A stretch of 64,000 nucleotides of DNA from Acidobacteriota bacterium (lineage in GTDB: Bacteria > Acidobacteriota > Vicinamibacteria > Vicinamibacterales > 2-12-FULL-66-21). Below the pieces are notes generated by a model. The model was not told the origin of the DNA. It saw only the letters and a program-made list of their open reading frames with translations, and did not search any database. The stretch's first letter is position 1. The number at the start of each line of letters is the position of its first letter. This document shows, one piece after another, positions 57,435 through 64,000 of this stretch. The stretch spans positions 1 through 64,000 of the forward strand of contig JACPDI010000031.1 in the NCBI GenBank assembly GCA_016184105.1, in the 5' to 3' direction. The position numbers and the translations under genes were made by a program.

Positions 57435-59008
57435 TGACCTCGCGGCAGGACCAGACGCCGGCGGCGATCTGGGGGGACACGCGGCCGCTCGCCCGCATCG
57501 CGCGGAACCTCGGGACGCGCTACCTGATGATCTTCGCAGACACGATCATCGGGCTGTTCATGCTGCCCTTCAACGTCACCCACCTGGGGAAGGACGCGTA
57601 CGGCCTCTGGCTGCTGACCGCATCGGTGACCGCGTACTTCTCGATTCTCGACCTCGGCTACGGCGGGGCGCTCGTGAAGTTCGTCGCGCAATACCGCGCG
57701 TGGCGGGACGCGAAGGCGATCAACCAGATCGCGAGCACGCTGTTCTTCCTGTTCGCCGGCGTGGGCCTTCTCTCCTACGGCGTGGCGGCCGCGGTCGCGT
57801 ACAACCTGCCGCACCTGTTCGCGATCACGCCCGATCAGGCGCCCACCGGGCGTGCCGTGCTGCTGATCGTGGCGGTCCAGATCGCCCTGTCGTTCCCCTT
57901 CTCGGTCTTCGGCGGGGTCATCAACGGATTCCAGCGGTACGACACGAACAACCTGGTGGCGATCGTCAGCGCGGTCCTCGTGGCGGCCGCCAACGTGGGC
58001 GTGCTGCTGTCGGGGGGAGGCCTGGTCGCGCTCGTCGCGTGGACGACCGGGATCCGCATCGTGGCGCTGTTCGTGTACCGCGCCAACGCGTACCGCATCT
58101 TCCCCGCGCTCCAGGTGCGGCTCGCGCACGTGCGCCGCGCGCGCCTGCGCGAGGTGACCGGCTTCAGCGTGTACAGCCTGATCATCGATTGGGCCAACAA
58201 GCTCAATTACTCGATCGACCCGCTCGTGATTGGCGTGTTCCTGGGCGCCGCGCCGGTGGCGGTGTGGGGTGTGGCGCAGCGGATCGTGTGGGCGGTCCAG
58301 CGGCTCACAAACCAGTTGAACGGCGTCCTCTTTCCGGTCGTGGTGGACAGCGACGCCGGCCGGCGCGCCGAGCATCTCCGCGCGATCCTGCTGCAGGGCA
58401 CGCGGCTGTCGCTCGCGACGGTCGTCCCCATCACCGCGTGCCTGGTGATGGTGGCGCCGCCGCTCGTCCACGCGTGGGTCGGCGCGGACTTCGCCGCGAG
58501 CGCCGTGATCATCCAGATCCTGTCGATCGCCATCGCCGTCCGCGTCGGCAACGCGACGGCGACCACCGTGCTCAAGGGGGCCGGCGAGCACCGTTTCATC
58601 GCGCTCACGAACCTGGGCATGTCGGTGGTCAACGTGGCGCTGTCGATCGCGCTCATCGGGCCGCTCGGCCTGCTCGGCAACGCGCTCGGCACGCTGCTGC
58701 CGGTCACGGCGGCGGCCCTCTTCCTGCAGTTCCCGGCTGCGTGCCGGCACACGGGCGTGGCGTTGAACGAGGGTTGGCGGCGGGGAGTCTGGCCGGCGGT
58801 GTGGCCGGCGATCCCGATGGCGCTGCTCTTGCTCGGCGTCAGGGCGTATGTGCCCGCGCGCCTGGGTGCGATCGCCGCGCTCTCGCTGGCCGCGGCACTG
58901 GTGTACCTGACGCTCTTCATCGCGTTCGCGGTGGGGACGCGCGATCGCGATCTGTATCTGCGGAAAGTGCGGCAACTGATCGTGCGGACCGCGCCGCAGG
59001 CGGCGTGA
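57434..59008 (+). CDS. Polysaccharide flippase (Wzx/MOP superfamily)
   Basis: 524 residues from the ATG at 57434 (overlap TGATG with the previous stop); longer readings are rejected. Twelve or more hydrophobic segments; starts with TRYLMIFADTIIGLFMLPFN, and LNYSIDPLVIGVFLGAAPVA is the mid-protein signature of O-antigen/teichoic-type flippases. Moves lipid-linked repeat units across the inner membrane. Confidence 0.85.
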   Translation: MTSRQDQTPAAIWGDTRPLARIARNLGTRYLMIFADTIIGLFMLPFNVTHLGKDAYGLWLLTASVTAYFSILDLGYGGALVKFVAQYRAWRDAKAINQIASTLFFLFAGVGLLSYGVAAAVAYNLPHLFAITPDQAPTGRAVLLIVAVQIALSFPFSVFGGVINGFQRYDTNNLVAIVSAVLVAAANVGVLLSGGGLVALVAWTTGIRIVALFVYRANAYRIFPALQVRLAHVRRARLREVTGFSVYSLIIDWANKLNYSIDPLVIGVFLGAAPVAVWGVAQRIVWAVQRLTNQLNGVLFPVVVDSDAGRRAEHLRAILLQGTRLSLATVVPITACLVMVAPPLVHAWVGADFAASAVIIQILSIAIAVRVGNATATTVLKGAGEHRFIALTNLGMSVVNVALSIALIGPLGLLGNALGTLLPVTAAALFLQFPAACRHTGVALNEGWRRGVWPAVWPAIPMALLLLGVRAYVPARLGAIAALSLAAALVYLTLFIAFAVGTRDRDLYLRKVRQLIVRTAPQAA

Positions 59009-59033
59009 GTCAACGAAGGGAGTCACCGGATCG

Positions 59034-59837
59034 ATGCGAGGGGTCATCCTGGCCGCGGGGCGCGGCACCCGGCTCAATGGCGGGCAGAGCAACGCGCCGA
59101 AATGCCTGGTCGACGTGGGCGGCGTGTCGCTCGTCGAGCGCCACATTGCTCTGCTCCAGGCGTGCGGCGTCCGCGACGTCGCCGTCGTGATCGGCTGCGG
59201 GGCCGAGGCGGTCCGGCGTGCCTGCGGGCGCGGCGTCCGGTACGTCGAGAACCCGGACTTCGCGGCCACCAACAGCCTCTACTCGCTGTGGCTGACACGG
59301 CATCTGCTCGGCGATGCAGCCGGTTTCGTCGTCATGAATTGCGACGTGCTGCTCCACCCGCGGCTCCTCGATGACCTGCTGACGTCGCGTTACGAGGACG
59401 CCATGCTGATCGGGTACCGCGAGGATGCCGCGACGGCATTTGCCGACGAGGAGATGAAGGTCACCGTGCGCCGCGGCTGCGTCACCGACATGTCAAAGCA
59501 GATGGATCCGGCCGACGCCGACGGCGAGAACCTGGGCGTGCTGAAGTTCGGCCGGGAAGGCACCCGGCTGCTGCTCTTGATCCTTGACCGCATCGTGGAG
59601 GCGGGCGGCGTGCGCGAGTGGGCGCCTCGCGCGTTTGCCGAGTTCGCGCGCCGGCGCCCGCTGCATGCGATCGGGACGCGCGGGCTGCCGTGGACCGAGA
59701 TCGATTTCCCCGAGGATTACGACCGGGCGGTGAACGACGTCCTCCCCGCCATCGAGGCGGACACGCGCGCTGCGGCGCCGGCGCGCAGGCGCGACGAGGC
59801 GCCGCTGGCCGCCGCGGGAGCCGAGTCACGCGCATGA
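59034..59837 (+). CDS. Sugar-phosphate nucleotidyltransferase-like protein
   Basis: 267 residues. GT-A/MobA-like NTP-transferase fold: GVILAAGRGTRLN and PKCLVDVGG, MNCDVLLHP (metal Asp), ENLGVLKFG and TEIDFPEDYDRA, as in LicC-type nucleotidyltransferases. It probably makes CDP- or another NDP-activated small molecule or sugar for the polymer. The C-terminal 30 residues are alanine/arginine-rich. ATGA overlap with the next gene. Confidence 0.8.
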   Translation: MRGVILAAGRGTRLNGGQSNAPKCLVDVGGVSLVERHIALLQACGVRDVAVVIGCGAEAVRRACGRGVRYVENPDFAATNSLYSLWLTRHLLGDAAGFVVMNCDVLLHPRLLDDLLTSRYEDAMLIGYREDAATAFADEEMKVTVRRGCVTDMSKQMDPADADGENLGVLKFGREGTRLLLLILDRIVEAGGVREWAPRAFAEFARRRPLHAIGTRGLPWTEIDFPEDYDRAVNDVLPAIEADTRAAAPARRRDEAPLAAAGAESRA

Positions 59838-60946
59838 ACATCTCTTCGTTTCCGCAGCCGATCGTGGACAGGCGCGACGTGATGCCGGCGCTGACCTCCG
59901 CGCCACGCGTAGTGGCGATCGGCGGCGGCACCGGGCTGCCAAACCTTCTGCGCGGCCTGAGACCGCTGCTCTACGGCGACCGGGCCAGCACGCCGCGCGA
60001 CCAGCTCGTCGCGGTGGTCACCACCACCGACGATGGCGGCAGCTCGGGCCGGCTCCGGAAGGAGTTGGGCGTGATCCCGCCGGGGGACATTCGGAACTGC
60101 CTGGCCGCGCTCGCCGAGCATCGGGGACTGCTCGCGGATCTGTTCCAGTACCGCTTTGACAGCGGCGGCGGGCTGAACGGGCACGCCCTGGGCAACCTCG
60201 TGCTGGCGGCGCTGGCTGACGTGACCAACGACTTCGCACGCGCCGTGGAGCTGGCGGCGCGTGCGGTCGGTGCGCGCGGGACCGTGCTGCCGGTCACCGC
60301 CGAGGCCGTGTCGCTGGTGGCGGCGCTGGAAGACGGATCGCTGGTGCGCGGCGAAACCGCGATTCGCAACGCCGGCACGAAGATCGTGCGGCTCTCCCTG
60401 TCGCCCGAGGATCCGAAGTGCCTGAGCGCCGTGATCGACGCGGTGGCAGGCGCGGACGTGATCGTGCTCGGCCCGGGAAGCCTCTACACGAGCCTCCTGC
60501 CGCCGCTGCTCGTGCCCGAGCTCGCCGAGGCCGTGTCGGCCGCGCGAGCCACGCGCGTGTTCGTGATGAACCTGATGACGGAGCCGGGCGAAACCGACGG
60601 GTTCGGCGCGCCGGAGCACCTGCGTGCCATCGCGGCGCATGTCGGCAGGCAGTTGTTCGACGTGGCGCTGTATAGCACGGCCACCCTGTCGCCGCAGACC
60701 GTCGCGGCATACGCATCGCGTGGCGCCGGTCCGGTGATCGTTTCGCCTGGCGACCTCGAGACGCTTTCCGCGATGGGCGCGCGCGCCATCGGCCTGCCGC
60801 TCGCCTCGGAGATGCCACCCGGCACGATCCGGCACCACCCCGGTCGGCTGGGCGCGGCGATCACCGCGGTCGCCCGCGGCAAGCTCGGCGCATGGCGCCC
60901 CCCGACTCGCTCGGCGCGGCCTGAGCGTCGAAGGTCGCGCGCCTAA
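59834..60946 (+). CDS. YvcK/CofD-family protein
   Basis: 370 residues from the ATG at 59834. VVAIGGGTGLPNLLRGL, TTTDDGGSSGRLRKELG, IPPGDIRNCLAAL and GLNGHALGNLVLAAL identify the YvcK (gluconeogenesis factor) group of the CofD superfamily. B. subtilis YvcK is reported to bind UDP-sugars and to affect cell-wall synthesis and carbon use. Its overlap with the nucleotidyltransferase gene in the middle of a polymer locus suggests control of UDP-sugar supply. Confidence 0.88.
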   Translation: MNISSFPQPIVDRRDVMPALTSAPRVVAIGGGTGLPNLLRGLRPLLYGDRASTPRDQLVAVVTTTDDGGSSGRLRKELGVIPPGDIRNCLAALAEHRGLLADLFQYRFDSGGGLNGHALGNLVLAALADVTNDFARAVELAARAVGARGTVLPVTAEAVSLVAALEDGSLVRGETAIRNAGTKIVRLSLSPEDPKCLSAVIDAVAGADVIVLGPGSLYTSLLPPLLVPELAEAVSAARATRVFVMNLMTEPGETDGFGAPEHLRAIAAHVGRQLFDVALYSTATLSPQTVAAYASRGAGPVIVSPGDLETLSAMGARAIGLPLASEMPPGTIRHHPGRLGAAITAVARGKLGAWRPPTRSARPERRRSRA

Positions 60947-60961
60947 AGATGGAGTGGATTA

Positions 60962-62275
60962 ATGTACGAACGCTTCTATCACCTTCGTGAACGGCCGTTC
61001 GCCCTGAGTCCCGACCCGGACTACCTGTACCCGAGCCGCGTCCACCAGGAAGCGCTCGACTACCTGCGGTACGGGCTCGAGAGCCACGCCGGGTTCGTCG
61101 TGATTACCGGCGAGATCGGCAGCGGCAAGACCACCCTGCTGCAGGCGGTGCTGCGAACACTCGACGGCCACACCACCGTGGCGCGGATCGTCAACACGCT
61201 GCTGGACCCGCGCGAGGTGCTCGAGGCCCTGATGGTGGATCTCGGGCTCGACCCGGCTGGCAAGAGCAAGCCGCTCATGCTGCGCGATCTCGCGCAGTTC
61301 CTCGTCGACCAGCGGATGATGGGCCGCATCGTGCTCGTCGTCATCGACGAGGCGCAGAATCTCAGCCCGGCCGCCCTCGAGGAGCTGCGGATGCTCTCGA
61401 ACCTCGAGACCGAGAAATCCAAGCTGATGCAGATGGTGTTGATCGGCCAGCCCGATCTCCGCACGAAGATGCGCTCGCCGCAGCTCGAACAGCTGCGCCA
61501 GCGTGTCACGGTGAGCTACCACCTGAACCCGCTCGATGCCGACGACACCGCGCGCTACATCAATCACCGGCTGCGCCGTGCGGCCGTGGGCGCGCCGGTG
61601 GAGTTCCCGCGGGCGGTCACCGATCTGGTCCACGTGCGCGCCAAAGGCATCCCGCGCATCATCAACGTGATTTGCGACGCGGTGCTCGTGTTCGGCTACG
61701 CCGAGGAGCGCCACCACATCGACGCCTCGCTCGCGCGGGAAGCGATCAAGGAGCTGGAGGCAACGGGCGTGCTTCCGCCCAGCGAGGGCGAGATCGCTGA
61801 AGCGGCCGCCGCGGGTGTGGAGACGCGGTCAGCCGCCGGCGCACCGGCGGTCGCGACGACGCCCGCCATCAGCCCTGCCGCGGCGTACGCGCTGGACGCG
61901 CGCGAGGAAGACGTTCGCCGGCGCGAACAGCAGCTCGCGCAGCGCGAGCGCGAGTTGCTGGAGCAGCGCCGGGTGCTCTCCGAGGAATACCGGCTGCTGC
62001 GGCGGCCGGCGGCCTCATCGGCTCCCGCCCTGATGCAGTCGGCACCGACCTCGCACACCGCTCCGCTGAGCGCGCCGGCGCCGCACGCAGCGGGCGCGCC
62101 CGCGCACGTGTCCGTGTCGCGCCCGATCACGCAGCGCGCCACCACGCCGCCGTCCGCGTACGTGGGGACCTCCGGCCGCCTCCCCGGCAGATCGCGGGAG
62201 CCGGAGACCTTCTGGACCCGCCTGCGCCGGATCGTCTTCGGCGTCATGGAACCGTTCAGCACCGACCGTATCTGA
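60962..62275 (+). CDS. ExeA-like AAA ATPase of the exosortase/exopolysaccharide locus
   Basis: 437 residues, start MYERFYHLRERPFALSPDPD, which is characteristic of XrtA-associated ATPases (TIGR03015-like). TGEIGSGKTTLL (Walker A), VLVVIDEAQNL (Walker B), MLSNLETEKSKLMQMVLIGQ (sensor). The C-terminal third has a charged coiled coil (REEDVRRREQQLAQRERELL) and a Pro/Ala-rich tail. Possible role in assembly or energising of the export complex. Confidence 0.9.
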   Translation: MYERFYHLRERPFALSPDPDYLYPSRVHQEALDYLRYGLESHAGFVVITGEIGSGKTTLLQAVLRTLDGHTTVARIVNTLLDPREVLEALMVDLGLDPAGKSKPLMLRDLAQFLVDQRMMGRIVLVVIDEAQNLSPAALEELRMLSNLETEKSKLMQMVLIGQPDLRTKMRSPQLEQLRQRVTVSYHLNPLDADDTARYINHRLRRAAVGAPVEFPRAVTDLVHVRAKGIPRIINVICDAVLVFGYAEERHHIDASLAREAIKELEATGVLPPSEGEIAEAAAAGVETRSAAGAPAVATTPAISPAAAYALDAREEDVRRREQQLAQRERELLEQRRVLSEEYRLLRRPAASSAPALMQSAPTSHTAPLSAPAPHAAGAPAHVSVSRPITQRATTPPSAYVGTSGRLPGRSREPETFWTRLRRIVFGVMEPFSTDRI

Positions 62276-62291
62276 GGAGCCTCACGCATTC

Positions 62292-63716
62292 ATGTCTGGA
62301 CTCGCGGCCGTTCTCCTGGATCGCCTGAAGACCCGCTCCGCACGCACCGGCGTCGTGGGCCTCGGCTACGTCGGCCTGCCGCTCGCCGTCGAATTCGCGC
62401 GCGCGGGCTTTCGTACCACCGGCATCGACCTCGATCCGCGCAAGGTGAACGCGGTCAACGCCGGCCGGTCGTACATCCCCGACGTGCCGGAGGCGGATGT
62501 CACCGAACACGCACGCGCCGGACGGCTCACCGCCGCGGCGGACTTCGGCGTGATCGCCGAGCTGGACACCGTCAACATCTGTGTCCCCACCCCGCTGCGC
62601 AAGACCAAGGACCCGGACATGTCCTACGTCGTTTCGGCGTGCGAGCGAATAGCGGAGCACCTGCATCCCGGGATGCTCGTCGTCCTCGAATCCACGACGT
62701 ATCCGGGCACGACGGTGGAGCTGCTGCAGCCAATGCTCGAGGCGAACGGGCTCAAGGCCGGCGTGGACTTCTTCCTGGCGTTCTCTCCGGAGCGCGTCGA
62801 CCCCGCGAACGAGCGGTTCAACACGAGGAACACGCCGAAGGTGGTCGGCGGCCTGACCCCGACGTGCACCGATCTCGCGTCGGCGCTCTACGGGGCGGCC
62901 ATCGAGACCATTGTCCCGGTCAGCTCGCCGGGCGTGGCGGAGATGGTGAAGCTGCTCGAGAACACGTTCCGCGCCGTGAACATCGGCCTGGTCAACGAGC
63001 TGGCGCTCATGTGCGACAAGCTCGGGATCGACGTCTGGGAGGTGGTCGACGCGGCGAAGACGAAGCCGTTCGGGTTCATGCCCTTCTATCCCGGCCCCGG
63101 CCTCGGTGGTCACTGCATCCCTATCGATCCGTTTTATCTCTCGTGGAAGGCCAAACAGTTCGGATTCGAGCCGCGGTTCATCGAGCTGGCCGGCCACGTC
63201 AACAGCGCGATGCCGCGTTTCGTGGCAGACAAGATCGCCGAAGCGTTGAACACGCGGAGGAAGGCCCTCAACGGGTCGACGATCGTTGTCGCAGGCATCA
63301 CGTACAAACGCGACATCGATGACATGCGCGAGTCTCCGTCGCTCGACGTCATGCACCTGCTCGAGGAACGCGGCGCCCGGGTGCTCTACAGCGATCCCTG
63401 GGTGCCGGTCCTGGCAGCCGGCGCGTGGGCGGGAGGGCGCGAGCTGCGGTCGGTGGCCCTGACGCCCGAGGCGCTGGGCTCGGCCGACTGCGTCGCGATC
63501 CTCACGGATCACAAGGCTTTCGACTACGCCGCGATGGTCGCGGCCGCCGATCTCGTGGTCGACACGCGGAACGCGACGCGGAGCGACGCCCCGCACGTGT
63601 TCAGGCTGGGGGCGCCGAACCCGGCGCACAAGCAGGCGCTGCAGGAGCAGGCCGAGGCGGATGCTGTCCTCGCGGCCGCGGAAGGGGCCGTTTCGGGTCC
63701 GCCGGCGCGAGCCTGA
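62292..63716 (+). CDS. UDP-sugar dehydrogenase (WecC/WbpA/UDP-GlcNAc type)
   Basis: 474 residues. GVVGLGYVGLPLAVEFARA (NAD site), SPERVDPAN, EMVKLLENTFRAVNIGL and the catalytic cysteine in GPGLGGHCIPIDPFYL. A two-step oxidation of a UDP-hexose or UDP-HexNAc to the uronic acid; features favour the UDP-N-acetylhexosamine group but do not settle it. Provides an acidic sugar for the polymer. Confidence 0.88.
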   Translation: MSGLAAVLLDRLKTRSARTGVVGLGYVGLPLAVEFARAGFRTTGIDLDPRKVNAVNAGRSYIPDVPEADVTEHARAGRLTAAADFGVIAELDTVNICVPTPLRKTKDPDMSYVVSACERIAEHLHPGMLVVLESTTYPGTTVELLQPMLEANGLKAGVDFFLAFSPERVDPANERFNTRNTPKVVGGLTPTCTDLASALYGAAIETIVPVSSPGVAEMVKLLENTFRAVNIGLVNELALMCDKLGIDVWEVVDAAKTKPFGFMPFYPGPGLGGHCIPIDPFYLSWKAKQFGFEPRFIELAGHVNSAMPRFVADKIAEALNTRRKALNGSTIVVAGITYKRDIDDMRESPSLDVMHLLEERGARVLYSDPWVPVLAAGAWAGGRELRSVALTPEALGSADCVAILTDHKAFDYAAMVAAADLVVDTRNATRSDAPHVFRLGAPNPAHKQALQEQAEADAVLAAAEGAVSGPPARA

Positions 63717-63742
63717 ACGCCTCGCGTCACGAGGGCGAACCG

Positions 63743-64000
63743 ATGAAGCCGCTGTTCTGGATCGCGATCGCGGTGATTGCCTACGTCTACGTGGGTTATC
63801 CGCTGCTGCTCGCGGCGTGGGCCCGGCTGCGGCCGCGATCCGTCCGGCGGAAGCCGCTCGGGCCCGACGCGCCCGGAGCGTCCATCGTGATTGCCGCGCG
63901 CAACGAGGCGCACCGCCTTCCGGCGCGCGTCACCAACCTGCTCGCGCAGGACTATCCCGGCCCGATCGACATCATCGTCGTCTCCGATGGATCCACGGAT
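63743..64000 (+). CDS. Glycosyltransferase family 2, N-terminal part
   Basis: Runs off the right edge; 86 codons are visible. An N-terminal membrane helix (PLFWIAIAVIAYVYVGYPLL) leads into the GT-A domain with ASIVIAARNEAHRLPARV and IDIIVVSDGSTD (nucleotide-binding Asp). GAGGG site upstream. Adds sugars to the lipid-linked unit. Confidence 0.88.
   Translation, partial: MKPLFWIAIAVIAYVYVGYPLLLAAWARLRPRSVRRKPLGPDAPGASIVIAARNEAHRLPARVTNLLAQDYPGPIDIIVVSDGSTD

Overview
The window is high-GC bacterial chromosome, coding on both strands almost without gaps. It most resembles Acidobacteriota, probably the Vicinamibacteria. The pointers are a VWFA-related protein of the acidobacterial type at 274-1218, a tetraether/diabolic-acid-synthase-like radical SAM protein, and an exosortase-type exopolysaccharide locus. 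The placement is an inference from gene content; no rRNA or tRNA gene was found to anchor it.

Layout. 1-8.5 kb: the 5' end of uvrB, a secreted VWA protein, a large secreted protein of unknown function, a TrkA-N-like/DHH phosphoesterase, and a gre-patatin-PLP operon joined by 4-base overlaps. 8.6-10.9 kb: a SpoU methyltransferase and rarA. 10.9-32.1 kb: a nearly unbroken minus-strand run of housekeeping genes, read downward as M20 hydrolase, gamma carbonic anhydrase, hisS, aspS, phoH, ybeY, corC-like, era, mgtE, recO, glyQ, glyS, ppdK, corA, mutL and a trypsin-like protein. 32-38.5 kb: moaA, an ABC-2 exporter, a DegP-like protease, galK, an NAD(P)-binding protein and a truncated amidohydrolase. 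38.5-43.1 kb: the Tes-like radical SAM gene, msrQ (frameshifted or split), msrP and a small degenerate histidine kinase. 43.1-47.7 kb: a secreted EEP-family phosphatase/nuclease, then a polysaccharide deacetylase, a methyltransferase and a beta-helix protein.

47.8-64 kb is an exopolysaccharide locus of the XrtA/PEP-CTERM type. It has two sigma-54 activators, a degenerate GGDEF protein, a Wza-like exporter, an outer-membrane barrel, a chain-length protein, a tyrosine autokinase, an initiating sugar transferase, a flippase, a nucleotidyltransferase, a YvcK/CofD protein, an ExeA-like ATPase, a UDP-sugar dehydrogenase and the start of a GT2 glycosyltransferase. A small secreted protein with a PEP-CTERM-like tail lies divergently at its left edge. 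Two good sigma-54 (-24/-12) sites and one weaker site lie in front of the regulators and the small gene, which suggests a self-contained regulon. The exosortase itself is not in the window.

The most unusual feature is a set of dispersed palindromic elements that sit on or inside coding sequence. A 43-bp element with 8-bp inverted ends occurs three times, and a 103-bp hairpin derivative once. A 62-bp hairpin supplies the stop codon of the VWA gene, and a 73-bp palindrome lies in frame inside ybeY. They add in-frame residues to RarA and YbeY, and they give two unrelated proteins (the SpoU methyltransferase and MsrQ) the same C-terminal peptide. They resemble REP/RAYT-type or Rickettsia-palindromic-element-type sequences, but no transposase is present here.
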